From the NCBI RefSeq assembly GCF_000264375.1, contig NZ_AJXW01000022.1, positions 1 to 64,000 on the forward strand: a stretch of DNA of 64,000 nucleotides, in the 5' to 3' direction. The translations under genes and the position numbers were made by a program. The stretch is from Rhodanobacter thiooxydans LCS2 (GTDB lineage Bacteria; Pseudomonadota; Gammaproteobacteria; Xanthomonadales; Rhodanobacteraceae). Positions within the stretch are counted from its first letter, which is position 1; each line of letters opens with the position of its first letter. This document shows positions 32,211 through 40,988 of this stretch, one piece after another. The notes under the pieces were generated by a model that saw only the letters and a list, made by a program, of their open reading frames with translations, searched no databases and was not told the DNA's origin.

Positions 32211-34235
32211 ATGAACGCCAAGACCCAAACCGAAACCCGCGTCCTGGAAGCGGCTGCCCCGGCGCAAAACCTGATTCTCGTCCCGCTGTCACAGCTTCGC
32301 TCGTCCAAGCGCAACGTTCGCAAGACGGCGGGTGCCTCCGTCGCCGCACTCGCCGCCAGCATTTTGCGCGTGGGCCTGCTACAAAACCTCACCGTGATTC
32401 TTGCCGCCGATGACGAGCATTACGACGTGGTGGCCGGTGGCCGTCGACTGGCCGCGCTGAAACTGCTGGCGAAGAAACGGCGCATCGCTGCCGATTACGA
32501 GGTGCCGTGCCTGCTGGTGGCCGATGCGTCGGCCCGTACCGTGAGCTTGACCGAGAACGTGCAGCGCGAAGCCATGCACCCGGCGGATCAGTTCGAGGCA
32601 TTCGCCGCACTGGTGGCCGAGGGCCGACCCATCGAGGACGTTGCCGCCGACTTCGGCGTGACCCCGCTGGTGGTGCAGCGTCGCCTCAAACTCGCCAACG
32701 TGTCGCCGCGCCTGATGGCGGACTACCGGAACGATGCGGTGACGCTGGATCAGTTGATGGCGCTGGCGATCACCGACGACCATGCCGCGCAGGAAGCGGC
32801 GTTCTATGAGGCACCGGAATGGCAGCGCAGCCCGGCTGCGCTGCGCGAGCGCCTGACCGCGCGCGAGATCGACGCGCAGCATCCGCTGGTGCACTTTGTC
32901 GGCTTGGAAGCCTACACGGCGGCGGGTGGCGGTGTTCGCCGAGACTTGTTCGCGGAGAACGACAGCGGCGTCTATCTGGACGACGCCGCGCTGCTGGAAC
33001 GGCTAGTGCGTGACAAGCTGGTCGCGCTGGCAGAGGAAGTCCGCGCCGAGGGTTGGGCGTGGGTCGAAGCCGTGCCGCACTTGAACCACGCCGAAAGGCA
33101 GGCATTCCATGCCGCACCACGCCGGCGGCGCGAGCCGACCGCCCGCGAAGCGCGCCACCTCACCTCGCTGCAAACGCGCATCGACAAGATCGACACGGCG
33201 CTGGAAGATGCTTACGAGGCGGAGGACGAAGACAAGGCCGACGCACTGCACCAGCGGCGCGAACAGGTCACCGGCGAATGGCAGACCGCACAGGATGCCC
33301 TGCAGGACTACGCGCCGGAGGCGCGTGGCGTGGCCGGTGCCATCATCACCATCGACCACGAGGGCGACGTGGTGGTGCATCGTGGCCTTCTGCGCGAGGC
33401 CGAGGCCAAGGCGCTGCACACGCTGGAACGGTTACGCCACAGTCTGGCCGGCGCCGAGGACGCTACCGACGACGAAGCCGAAAACCCGGAGCCGCCGCAG
33501 GCCACCAGCCTGTCCGACCGGCTGGCGCAGCGTCTGAGTGCGCACCGCACGGCTGCGCTGCAAGTCGAAGTCGCCCGGCACCCACAGGTAGCGCTGGCCG
33601 CGCTAGTGCATGGGATGGTGCAGGCCGTCCTGCAGGACGGCCACTACGGCGACGGCCTGCCGCTCGGCGTACGCCTGAGCGTGCAGGATAGGCTCGAAAA
33701 CTCCGCTCTGGACTGGCCGGAATCGTCTGCCGCCGTGGCACTGCGCGAGTTGCAGCAGGCATACGGCGAGAAGCTACCGGAGGACACCGCCGACCTGTTC
33801 GCCGTACTGCTGGCGAAGCCGCAGGACGAGCTGGTGCGGCTACTGGCCGTGTGCGTGGCGGCTACGGTGGACGTGGTGACACCCCATGCTGCGCAGCCCC
33901 AGCCCGGCGCGGAACTGGCGCAGGCCGTCGGGCTGAACATGGCCGCATGGTGGAAGCCGACCGCGGAAGGCTATTTCCGCCACGTCTCCAAGGCCGTGAT
34001 TCTGGAAGCCGTGGGGCAGTTTGCACCTGAGCATGTCATGCGGCTGTCCAAGCTCAAGAAGGCCGACATTGCCAACGAGGCCGAACGGCTGGCCGAGGGC
34101 ACCGGCTGGATGCCGGTTGTGTTCCAGGCCGGACACGACACGGAGCCACAGGAAGGCGCGCAGGAAACGGTGAGCGAAGCGGATGCGCCGGAAGATGCGG
34201 CCGACGAGGGGGCGGCCCACGCGCTGGCCGCGTGA
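32211..34235 (+). CDS. parB: ParB/RepB/Spo0J-family partition protein, long ICE form
   Basis: 674 residues, longer than chromosomal ParB (about 300) but usual for ICE and plasmid members. The ParB/Srx CTPase domain shows LSQLRSSKRNVRK, VVAGGRRLAALK and the motif TENVQREAMHPADQFEAF; a helix-turn-helix follows (EDVAADFGVTPLVVQRRLKLA). Then come a charged Glu-rich coiled-coil (300-430) and a helical C-terminus. It probably binds centromere-like sites on the circular ICE and works with the ParA at 39000. GATAGGAG stands 7 bp before the start. Confidence 0.88.
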   Translation: MNAKTQTETRVLEAAAPAQNLILVPLSQLRSSKRNVRKTAGASVAALAASILRVGLLQNLTVILAADDEHYDVVAGGRRLAALKLLAKKRRIAADYEVPCLLVADASARTVSLTENVQREAMHPADQFEAFAALVAEGRPIEDVAADFGVTPLVVQRRLKLANVSPRLMADYRNDAVTLDQLMALAITDDHAAQEAAFYEAPEWQRSPAALRERLTAREIDAQHPLVHFVGLEAYTAAGGGVRRDLFAENDSGVYLDDAALLERLVRDKLVALAEEVRAEGWAWVEAVPHLNHAERQAFHAAPRRRREPTAREARHLTSLQTRIDKIDTALEDAYEAEDEDKADALHQRREQVTGEWQTAQDALQDYAPEARGVAGAIITIDHEGDVVVHRGLLREAEAKALHTLERLRHSLAGAEDATDDEAENPEPPQATSLSDRLAQRLSAHRTAALQVEVARHPQVALAALVHGMVQAVLQDGHYGDGLPLGVRLSVQDRLENSALDWPESSAAVALRELQQAYGEKLPEDTADLFAVLLAKPQDELVRLLAVCVAATVDVVTPHAAQPQPGAELAQAVGLNMAAWWKPTAEGYFRHVSKAVILEAVGQFAPEHVMRLSKLKKADIANEAERLAEGTGWMPVVFQAGHDTEPQEGAQETVSEADAPEDAADEGAAHALAA

Positions 34236-34279
34236 GATAGCCGCAGGGCTCCGGCGCAGTGCGTCGGGGCTTCTTCTCA

Positions 34280-34475
34280 AAACCGGGCGCGGCAGGTCTG
34301 CCGCGCCCGGTTTCAACGTCCAGAGAAAAAATCGCCCCGTCGCCGCCATCGACCAGGCGGCGACGGGGTAGGGTACACGTGCCTTGTGCGTGGTACGGCA
34401 ATTGGTTGTCCGCTTAGGCGGGAAGGTTTTGATGGCACCCCGCCGCAATGGGCGGGGCGCGTGGGGCTACGCCCC
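34280..34475. repeat. Series of four perfect hairpins downstream of parB
   Basis: In order: a 16-bp stem with a 2-nt loop (34280-34295 / 34298-34313, starting AAACCGGGCGCGGCAG); a 13-bp stem CCCCGTCGCCGCC with an 8-nt loop (34335-34347 / 34356-34368); CCCCGCC-gcaatg-GGCGGGG (34438-34457); and GGGGC-tac-GCCCC (34463-34475). The first may end parB transcription although its T tail is only three bases. This lies in a 757-bp stretch (34236-34992) without a convincing gene; the rest of it shows nothing I can name. Confidence 0.6.
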
Positions 34476-34992
34476 GACTTGCTGCGGCAGGTTGTGCAAA
34501 GGCGTGCCGTCTTCGACGCTGACGATTCGTTGTCCACACGTCACGAAGAACGGATCACCGACACGCCGTCCGGCCCTGCTATGGAGCTTCCACACCACGC
34601 CTCAAGCACATCGCCGCAGGCTGCGGCAGGGGCGTTCTCGCTCGTCGTTGGGGTATTGACCTTGTCCGCGTCAGGGAACAAACCGGTGAAGCCGTCCCGC
34701 TGCGATGGCGAGTTGGCCACGGCTCCTTTCGGGAGAGATGGGCCCATGCGTCCTTTGGCTGTTGTGCATCCTGGCGGGGCACGGCTGCGCCTCGGGCTTC
34801 ATGGCCGCAACCGTCTGGCGCAAACAATTTCCCCTCCGCTATGCGGATTCCTCGCGCAGCAAATTCTTTGCGCCTCCCGGTCCTCCACTGCGTTCCGGCC
34901 GCAAGCGGTGCAGCCAGCCCGACCCCCGCCGATCGGAGCACAACAAGGACGCGATGGGCGCGACCTTGGTTAACCCGAAAGGAGAAAACATC

Positions 34993-35304
34993 ATGGCCAA
35001 CATCGGCACCTTCACCGCTCAGAACGACGGCTTCGCCGGCACGGTTCGCACCCTGACGCTCAACGTCAAGGTCAAGTTCGTCCCCAATGACAAGGGCAGC
35101 GAAAACGCCCCCGACTTCCGCATCCAGGCGGCCGGCGGCTACGACATCGGCGCGGCGTGGAAGAAAGTCAGCCAGGCCGAGCGACCGTACCTGTCCGTGA
35201 CCCTCGACGACCCTTCGTTCCCGGCGACGATCTACGCTCGCTTGATCGAGGAAGAAGGCGGCACGCACAACTTGATCTGGTCGCGCAGCAAGCCGGCAGC
35301 CTGA
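34993..35304 (+). CDS. DUF736-family protein
   Basis: 103 residues, the standard length, from ATG 34993 with AAAGGAG 9 bp upstream. The DUF736 pattern is complete: MANIGTFTAQNDGFAGTVRT, PNDKGSENAPDFRI, AAWKKVSQAERPYLSVTLDDP, and the C-terminal LIWSR. Small cytosolic beta-rich proteins of unknown function, almost always on ICEs or conjugative plasmids. Confidence 0.9.
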   Translation: MANIGTFTAQNDGFAGTVRTLTLNVKVKFVPNDKGSENAPDFRIQAAGGYDIGAAWKKVSQAERPYLSVTLDDPSFPATIYARLIEEEGGTHNLIWSRSKPAA

Positions 35305-35349
35305 CGGCCGCCCACCGCGCCCCGCCCCTTGCGGCGGGGCGCCTTCGTT

Positions 35350-35640
35350 CTAGGAGCCGGAAGCCGCCAGGCGGCCTTCCGTCTCCGTCATCAAGTCAGC
35401 CGAGCTGCATCCGAGTGCACGGGCAATCTTGAGGATGAGCACCAGTGTCGGCATGTGCTCACCACGCTCGATCTTGCCCAGATGCGAGCGTTCGATGCCT
35501 GCCTGATTGGCGAGATCTTCCTGAGCGATGCCGCGCTCCGTGCGCCGTGCGCGCACGACCGCCCCGAACGCCTTGGCCGGCTCCGCCTCGAATGTCGTGG
35601 CACCGGCCGGGCGGCCGCGCTGGATGGAACGCTTCTGCAT
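35350..35640 (-). CDS. XRE-family transcriptional regulator
   Basis: 96 residues from ATG 35640 (a second ATG at 35667 adds nine residues). Residues about 25-85 are a Cro/C1-type helix-turn-helix: AVVRARRTERGIAQEDLANQ, GIERSHLGKIERGEHMPTL, LILKIARALGCS. It reads against the flanking backbone genes and faces the DUF2958 gene across 380 bp of non-coding DNA, so it likely controls ICE transfer or backbone genes. Single-domain, so a plain repressor or activator. Confidence 0.85.
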   Translation of the reverse strand: MQKRSIQRGRPAGATTFEAEPAKAFGAVVRARRTERGIAQEDLANQAGIERSHLGKIERGEHMPTLVLILKIARALGCSSADLMTETEGRLAASGS

Positions 35641-35856
35641 GGGCAGAAGCGTCGATTGGCACGCCAATTAAAACCACGTTAAAGATAACTCAATAACGAA
35701 TTTTGGGCTTACCATGTCAGCCGCTTTGGTCTCGGCGTGCCCAGCCGGATCGACGCTTTTGTGGGTTCGAGGATTTTCGCGAATGCGCATCGGTGGCTTT
35801 GCTGACTTCCACAAATCCGCATCGGTACTTGTGTGCTTCGACGGATGTGCAGACAT

Positions 35857-35884
35857 GCGCATTCGTGCTTCTGCACGAATGCGC
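35857..35884. promoter_or_regulatory. 12-bp inverted repeat upstream of the DUF2958 gene
   Basis: GCGCATTCGTGC (35857-35868), loop ttct, GCACGAATGCGC (35873-35884): a perfect hairpin or operator in the 378-bp stretch between the divergent XRE gene (from 35640) and the DUF2958 gene (36019). Related words gcgaatgcgcatcgg, tccgcatcggt and acccgcatcc recur around it, so the region may hold a set of degenerate binding sites. No real gene is seen here. Confidence 0.45.
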
Positions 35885-36018
35885 GGAACCGGATCGGCGG
35901 ATACCCGCATCCTTCCAAAAGCGCATGTACGCCTTGGTAGTTGGGTGCGGTTTTGCACCGGCGTCGGCACAAAGGAAAGCGGTACTCCGGTGGGGCGATC
36001 CTTGCTGGAATAGCGACG

Positions 36019-36366
36019 ATGAATCCCTTCATCACCGACGACGAACGTACCCAGCTGTTGGCCAACGGCCAGGCCCGCGCCACCGCGCAGGACTTCGATC
36101 CGCTGCCGGTGGTCAAGCTGTTTACTCCGGACGCACACGCGACCTGGCTGCTGGCTGCGCTCGATCCCGCCGATGGCGATACGGCCTGGGGTCTGTGCGA
36201 CTTGGGTATCGGCATGCCCGAGCTAGGCACGATCCGGCTGTCGGAGCTCGCGGCCATCGTCGGCCCGTTGAATCGGCCGGTTCTGCGCGATCAGCATTTC
36301 CAGCCCACGCGTACGCTGTCGGGATACACACGGCTGGCCCAACTCAACGGGTCGATCCTCGACTGA
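36019..36366 (+). CDS. DUF2958-family protein
   Basis: 115 residues from ATG 36019 (upstream codons in frame look non-coding). DUF2958 signature: MNPFITDDERTQLLANG, DFDPLPVVKLFTPDAHATWL, GLCDLGIGMPELGTI, RDQHFQPTRTLSGY. These small proteins are common in Tn4371-like ICEs and plasmids; function unknown. The 342 bp after it (36367-36708) contain no gene; an imperfect inverted repeat spans 36471-36485 and 36525-36539. Confidence 0.88.
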   Translation: MNPFITDDERTQLLANGQARATAQDFDPLPVVKLFTPDAHATWLLAALDPADGDTAWGLCDLGIGMPELGTIRLSELAAIVGPLNRPVLRDQHFQPTRTLSGYTRLAQLNGSILD

Positions 36367-36708
36367 CCGCCCTCGGTGCGCGATCCAATCCCCGCCAAAC
36401 CGGGCGTATTGTGTCTATTTCGGTCTGGCTACAGATCGAGTCCGCATCAATCGGCACTCTGTACGCCGTCCCGTACCACTCGGACGCAATCAGTCGTTAT
36501 CGCATTGCCGATGTTATGCACTGTGTCCGATGCGGTACGCGAAAAATGACGCGCACCGCCGTCGCACCCGCACGAGCCACGCAATACGTCGGAGTCAAAC
36601 GGTCTTGATCTTCCCAACGCCTCACCGATCGCTATGACGTTTTGACGATCGCGCGCCGGTTCGTGGACGCCCATTGCGACGCCCTGCGTTGCCACAGGAG
36701 TCCGCGCC

Positions 36709-37476
36709 ATGACCGATTCCCGCCACGATCCCTGGCGTCCCAGCGCCGCTTACCTCTACGTGTTGCATCTGGACGGCCCCGCGCTCGCCTGGGAATACCT
36801 TCGCCGCCATCCCGACTACTACCGCGACTGGCGGCGCCACCATCGCCGACCGACTGGTGCCGTAGCGCAACGCTGGGGTTTGCGCGGGCTTGAAATCCCA
36901 GGCTTGGATGCGCGCGACGTGCATCCGGTCTGGTGTCCCGAGCCGGCCGGTGTCGTGCAGCTCCACCCCGACTTGGCGCCGGCGCCCGACACGGCGTCGT
37001 TCGATCTCTGGCGCATCGCTGGCCACAAACACCTGTTCCATGACGGCAAGCACCTGGCGCTGACCATCTGGGTGCCGGGCCGCTGGCGGCGCTTCGCACT
37101 CGCCCCGGCGCTGGCGCACGGCATGCCTTATGTGCGTGCCGTCCACCCTGATGATCCCGGGATGTCATTGCCTGCGGATGAGCGCGCGCCGTGGGCCTTG
37201 TGCGTGGCGCGGCCAAGCCGCACCGCATTGCTGGAGGCGCACACCTTGCAGGCGCTGGACGGCACGCTGGCGGGTGCCAGGTTACGCGAAGTGGCCGAGG
37301 CGTTGTATGGGCCGGCGACCGTCGCGGCCGACTGGCATGCCGACAGCGCGTTGCGCGCCCGCGTGCGCCGGCTGGCGCAGCGCGGCACCGTGCTGATGCG
37401 TGGCGGCTACCGCCGCCTACTCCACGATACATCCGCTGCACAGGGACGTTTGCATGTCCCCACAAAACGTCCCTGA
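36709..37476 (+). CDS. DUF6499/DUF2285-family protein
   Basis: 255 residues. An N-terminal DUF6499-like part (WRPSAAYLYVLHLDGPALAWEY, LRRHPDYYRDW) precedes a DUF2285 domain (DLWRIAGHKHLFHDGKHLAL, LLEAHTLQALDGTLAGARLREVAEALYG, ALRARVRRLAQRGTVLMRGGYRRLL). The last part looks like a winged-helix DNA-binding segment, so a regulatory role is often proposed. It precedes the AlpA-like regulator and RepA genes, its usual neighbours in these ICEs. Confidence 0.88.
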   Translation: MTDSRHDPWRPSAAYLYVLHLDGPALAWEYLRRHPDYYRDWRRHHRRPTGAVAQRWGLRGLEIPGLDARDVHPVWCPEPAGVVQLHPDLAPAPDTASFDLWRIAGHKHLFHDGKHLALTIWVPGRWRRFALAPALAHGMPYVRAVHPDDPGMSLPADERAPWALCVARPSRTALLEAHTLQALDGTLAGARLREVAEALYGPATVAADWHADSALRARVRRLAQRGTVLMRGGYRRLLHDTSAAQGRLHVPTKRP

Positions 37477-37559
37477 GCAAGCGCCCCATCTTTCCTGAGA
37501 CTGCCTCCATCCGGCGGCGATAGCGCCGCCGGCGCTCTCAACCGATGGAGGCTCACCCC

Positions 37560-37856
37560 ATGCGACCCGTTCCTGTGCGGCCCTATGCCGCCCACACCAC
37601 TGCACCACAACCCGCCGCAGCCGGCCAACCGGCGCGCTACCTGACCAATGATGAAGCCGCCGGATACCTGCGGCTGTCGCCGCGCACGTTGGAGAAACAG
37701 CGCGTGATTGGCGACGGGCCGCGCTTTCGCAAGTTTGGCCGGCGCGTCATGTACGCCGTCGTCGACCTCGATGCCTGGGCCGATGCGCGCAGCTTCGAGG
37801 CCACGTCCGACCCCGAGTACGCCGAGCGGCACTCGGCCGACAGCCGTGCGCGCTGA
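37560..37856 (+). CDS. AlpA/MerR-type helix-turn-helix protein (excisionase-like)
   Basis: 98 residues from ATG 37560, chosen over ATG 37545 because GGAGG is 8 bp before it. Residues about 28-80 are a helix-turn-helix_17 domain: YLTNDEAAGYLRLSPRTLEKQ, GDGPRFRKFGRRVMYAVVDLDAWADAR. Such proteins act as excisionases or activators of integrase and transfer genes. It lies 26 bp before the repA start. Confidence 0.88.
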   Translation: MRPVPVRPYAAHTTAPQPAAAGQPARYLTNDEAAGYLRLSPRTLEKQRVIGDGPRFRKFGRRVMYAVVDLDAWADARSFEATSDPEYAERHSADSRAR

Positions 37857-37882
37857 CGGGCGGTGTGTGGGCGGCCATCGTC

Positions 37883-38710
37883 ATGTCCCGACCGGCACGC
37901 GAACAGCTCACGCTGTTCCGCGCGTTGCCGGGCGACATGGCCCCGCGCGACAGCCAGGACCTGATGGCGTTTCCGTTCTTCTCGCTGGCGAAGTCGCGGC
38001 GCACCGCGCCGATCGACTTCCGTGGCGGCGGCGTGACTATCCGCGTGGAAGGGACGGCGGAGCACGGCATCGCCACCATCTGGGATGCGGACATCCTGAT
38101 CTGGGCCGCGAGCCAGATAGTCGAAGCCCGCGACGCGGGTATCCCGACCTCGCGGCTGATGCAGGCCACGCCTTACGAGATCCTGCGCTTCGTCGGGCGC
38201 GGTACGTCGCTGCGCGATTACCAACGCCTCAAGGCCGCGCTGGATCGCCTGCAATCGACGACCGTGGCCACGTCGATCCGCGAGACCACCAGACGGCGCT
38301 TGCACCGCTTCTCGTGGATCAACGAGTGGAAGGAGCGGGCCGATGCGCGCGGCACGCCACTGGGCATCGAGATGATCCTGCCGGATTGGTTCTATGCCGG
38401 CGTGCTCGACGCCGCCCTGGTATTGACCATCGACCCGGCGTACTTCCGGCTCACCGGTGGCATCGAACGCTGGCTGTATCGCCTCGTACGCAAACACGGT
38501 GGGCGCCAGGCCGGCGGCTGGCAGTTCGACTTCGCGTACCTGTATCGCAAGTCCGGCAGCATGGCCCGGTTCTACGACTTCGCCACCGACCTGCGTGCGC
38601 TGGTGGCGAAACAGTCCTTGCCCGGCTACGTGCTCGGCATCGAGTGGACGCCCGACCGCAAAGCGGAGCTGCTGACCTTCCGGCCCGTGCCGTACGCGGC
38701 ACGGGGATAA
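37883..38710 (+). CDS. repA: Replication initiator protein A
   Basis: 275 residues from ATG 37883. RepA_N/replication-initiator family signs: DLMAFPFFSLAKSRRTAPIDF, ATIWDADILIWAASQI, TPYEILRFVGRGTSLRDYQRL, SWINEW, and FYDFATDLRALV. It probably binds the iteron-like repeats that begin 24 bp after its stop and starts replication of the excised circular ICE. Found in the same place, before parA, in Tn4371-type elements. Confidence 0.88.
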   Translation: MSRPAREQLTLFRALPGDMAPRDSQDLMAFPFFSLAKSRRTAPIDFRGGGVTIRVEGTAEHGIATIWDADILIWAASQIVEARDAGIPTSRLMQATPYEILRFVGRGTSLRDYQRLKAALDRLQSTTVATSIRETTRRRLHRFSWINEWKERADARGTPLGIEMILPDWFYAGVLDAALVLTIDPAYFRLTGGIERWLYRLVRKHGGRQAGGWQFDFAYLYRKSGSMARFYDFATDLRALVAKQSLPGYVLGIEWTPDRKAELLTFRPVPYAARG

Positions 38711-38733
38711 CTCGGGAACAAGCGGTGAATGGC

Positions 38734-38798
38734 CTCGTGCTATCAGGCAACCGAAGACTCGTGCTATCGGGCAACACATCCTCGTGCTATCAGGCAAC
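38734..38798 (+). repeat. Three iteron-like direct repeats, possible origin of replication
   Basis: Three copies of ctcgtgctatcaggcaac (one with g for a) at 38734-38751, 38758-38775 and 38781-38798, spaced 24 and 23 bp, about two helical turns. They lie directly after repA and before an A/T-richer stretch (38840-38880). Position, period and conservation fit RepA binding sites of an ICE origin of replication. Confidence 0.65.
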
Positions 38799-38999
38799 AG
38801 AATCGGCCGAAAACCCAATCACCACGCGGGTTTCCGCGGCCTCTAACTTACCTAACCTAAAAACACTAACAGGTAGTAGCGCCACGCCGTTGCAGTGGAC
38901 AACTGCCGAAACCCAAAAGCAACAGCGACACCAACCACTCCAACCATCGCGTTTTCCAAGTCGATCAACGGGCCGTTTTCCGTCGTGGAGAACCGTCCC

Positions 39000-39638
39000 A
39001 TGATCGTCGCTCTGCTCAACCAGAAAGGCGGCGTCGGCAAGACCACGCTTGCCACACACATCGCCGGCGAACTGGCGTTGCGCGGCAAGCAGGTCATCCT
39101 GCTCGATACCGATCCGCAGGGCTCGGCACTGGACTGGACACAGCGTCGAAGCCAGCAGGGGCTCCCACGGCTGTTCAGCGCCGTGGGCCTCGCACGCGAG
39201 ACGCTGCACCAGGAAGCACCGGAGTTGGCACGCCGTAGCGATTACATCGTCATCGACGGGCCGCCGCGCATCGCCGCGCTGGCGCGCTCGGCGCTGCTGG
39301 CAGCCGATTGTGTGCTGGTGCCGGTGCAACCCAGTCCCTACGACCTGTGGGCGAGTGCCGAGATGGTGGCGCTGATCCGCGAGGCACAGGTGTTCCGGCC
39401 GGTGCTGCGTGCGGCCTTCGTTATCAACCGGCGCGTCAGCACCACTGTCATCGGCCGCGAGGCACGCAGTGCGCTTGCAGAACAACCGCTGCCATCGCTG
39501 CAATCGGAAATCCGTCAGCGCATCGTCTTCGCCGACAGCGTGGCGGCCGGTCAGCTTGCGCGTGAGCTGGCGCCCGACAGCACCGCTGCACGCGAAATCA
39601 CGGCGCTGACCGATGAGCTGTTGCGGTGGTCGTCATGA
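39000..39638 (+). CDS. parA: ParA-family partition ATPase
   Basis: 212 residues. Deviant Walker A QKGGVGKTTLA at residues 7-17, Walker A' LLDTDPQGSALDW, Walker B YIVIDGPP, and VLVPVQPSPYDLWAS typical of the short plasmid ParA group. It partners the ParB at 32211 in segregating the circular form. Its stop overlaps the next start (ATGA). First gene of a tightly coupled series running to the relaxase. Confidence 0.92.
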   Translation: MIVALLNQKGGVGKTTLATHIAGELALRGKQVILLDTDPQGSALDWTQRRSQQGLPRLFSAVGLARETLHQEAPELARRSDYIVIDGPPRIAALARSALLAADCVLVPVQPSPYDLWASAEMVALIREAQVFRPVLRAAFVINRRVSTTVIGREARSALAEQPLPSLQSEIRQRIVFADSVAAGQLARELAPDSTAAREITALTDELLRWSS

Positions 39639-39886
39639 GCCATGCACGCGGCAAGCGTATCGCCATCGGCGCACGCCCGCCGACGAATCCGCACGCCGAG
39701 GCGTGGATTCGTCAGGGCGACGGCGTCGACCTTCAGAAAGGCGACCTCTACACCGCACGTCTGACGCTCGATATCACGCCTGCGCTGCGTGCGCGCATCA
39801 AGGTCTCGGCGTTCACGCAGGGCGTGACGGTGGCCGAGCTGCTGCGCGCGTTGCTGGAGCGCGAGTTCCCGGAGCACACCCCATGA
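39635..39886 (+). CDS. Small ribbon-helix-helix-like ICE protein
   Basis: 83 residues from ATG 39635. After a basic N-terminus (SHARGKRIAIGARPP) the segment TARLTLDITPALRARIKVSA followed by VAELLRALLEREF looks like a ribbon-helix-helix fold. It overlaps parA and the DUF2840 gene by 4 bp each. Genes in this place may act as partition or transfer regulators; no specific target can be named. Confidence 0.75.
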   Translation: MSHARGKRIAIGARPPTNPHAEAWIRQGDGVDLQKGDLYTARLTLDITPALRARIKVSAFTQGVTVAELLRALLEREFPEHTP

Positions 39887-40404
39887 ATGCGTCTTCTCAA
39901 GTGGCAGCGATCGCGCCGCCGCCCTTCGCAGCGCTCATCGATCACGAGCTGTTGACTCGGGTCTCGCTCGCTTACGTCGCGCATCGTTTCAACCTCTATC
40001 TGCGCTTCGGTGAACCGGCGTATCACGTGCAACGTGATCGTTGGCGGCGCGTGGCGGCGTTCTGGCCAGCATCGATTTTCTGTCGCATCCGCTGGGAGGC
40101 CAACGACTACGGCACGGTGCGCTGGCAGCTCATGGTGATGCAGGCATGTACGTCGATGGATGCCGCGCAGCGCATCCCCGGTGTGTGGCCGGGCGCATGC
40201 CTGCTGCTGCACGCCGAAGGCGAACGCATGGTTCGCCTCGTGCTGCCGCTCATCGACGCCATCGAGGCATTGGGCATCGCGCCGGTCGACGTATCGCCCG
40301 CTTACTGGCGCATGCTGGGCAACCGGCTCCTTGCGCATGGGCCGTTGCCGGTTTACACCGCCGAACGGCACGCCGCCTGGCTGGCGGGGAGGGCGTTGTC
40401 ATGA
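39883..40404 (+). CDS. DUF2840-family protein
   Basis: 173 residues. DUF2840 features: RVSLAYVAHRFNLYLRFG, RDRWRRVAAFWPASIFCRIRWEANDYGT, WQLMVMQA, PGVWPGACLLLHAEG. Invariably located between parA and traF in this ICE family; role unknown. Overlaps both neighbours by 4 bp. Confidence 0.88.
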   Translation: MNASSQVAAIAPPPFAALIDHELLTRVSLAYVAHRFNLYLRFGEPAYHVQRDRWRRVAAFWPASIFCRIRWEANDYGTVRWQLMVMQACTSMDAAQRIPGVWPGACLLLHAEGERMVRLVLPLIDAIEALGIAPVDVSPAYWRMLGNRLLAHGPLPVYTAERHAAWLAGRALS

Positions 40405-40988
40405 CGGTCATTCCCACCATCGACACTGCGCCACGTCCTCGCTCGCGCCGGCGCACTCGCCTCATCGTGGCGACACTGGCCGCCGCCAGCCTCGCTGCGC
40501 TGGCCTGGGCGTACTTCGTGTCGCCGTTGCCGCGTCTGGTTTACAACCCGTCCGACAGCGTGGCGGTCGGCTGGTATCGCGTCGATCCGCTCGCACGCCA
40601 TGCCGGCTCGCTGTCACCTGCGATGCACGTCGGCAGCATCGTGCTGGTGCCGTTGCCGGCCGCCGTCGCTGCACTGGCCGCGCGGCGCGGCTACCTGCCA
40701 TCGCGCATCCCGCTGCTCAAGCCGGTCGCCGCCGTCGCGCGGCAGCAGGTGTGCATCGCCGAGGGTAGCGTGCGCATCGACGGCGTGTCGGTGGCTGCCG
40801 CGTTGCGCATCGATGGCAGGGGCCGGCCGCTGCACACCTGGTCGGCCTGCCGGCGTCTTCGCCCTGGCGAACTGTTCCTGCTCAGTACGACCAATCCAGC
40901 GTCGTTCGACAGCCGGTATTTCGGCCCGGTACGTGCCGATGCCGTGCTCGGTGTGGCGCATCCGCTCTGGCTGGAGACGCGGCCATGA
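40401..40988 (+). CDS. traF: TraF-type S26 signal peptidase
   Basis: 195 residues. One N-terminal membrane helix (about 22-40, LIVATLAAASLAALAWAYFV), then the S26 core: the NPSDSVAVGWYRV strand with the catalytic-serine region, GSIVLVPLP, PLLKPVAAVARQQVCIAEG with the general-base Lys, and STTNPASFDSRYFGPV. TraF proteins process pilin for the mating apparatus in the periplasm. Coupled by 4-bp overlaps to DUF2840 and to the next frame. Confidence 0.88.
   Translation: MTVIPTIDTAPRPRSRRRTRLIVATLAAASLAALAWAYFVSPLPRLVYNPSDSVAVGWYRVDPLARHAGSLSPAMHVGSIVLVPLPAAVAALAARRGYLPSRIPLLKPVAAVARQQVCIAEGSVRIDGVSVAAALRIDGRGRPLHTWSACRRLRPGELFLLSTTNPASFDSRYFGPVRADAVLGVAHPLWLETRP

Noticed and set aside
34400-34973. 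Overlapping frames of 91 and 195 codons after parB
   Set aside because: They run through the hairpins, have no ribosome sites, and give Arg/Pro/Ser-rich products with no domain; treated as non-coding.
35668-36138. 156-codon minus-strand frame upstream of the XRE gene with MR-SA-type repeats
   Set aside because: The repeating residues reflect the degenerate DNA repeats there, and the frame overlaps the DUF2958 gene; a regulatory region is more likely.
37512-37531. GGCGGCG-ata-CGCCGCC-like palindrome before alpA as a terminator
   Set aside because: There is no T run after it and it lies just before the ribosome site of the next gene; its role is unclear.
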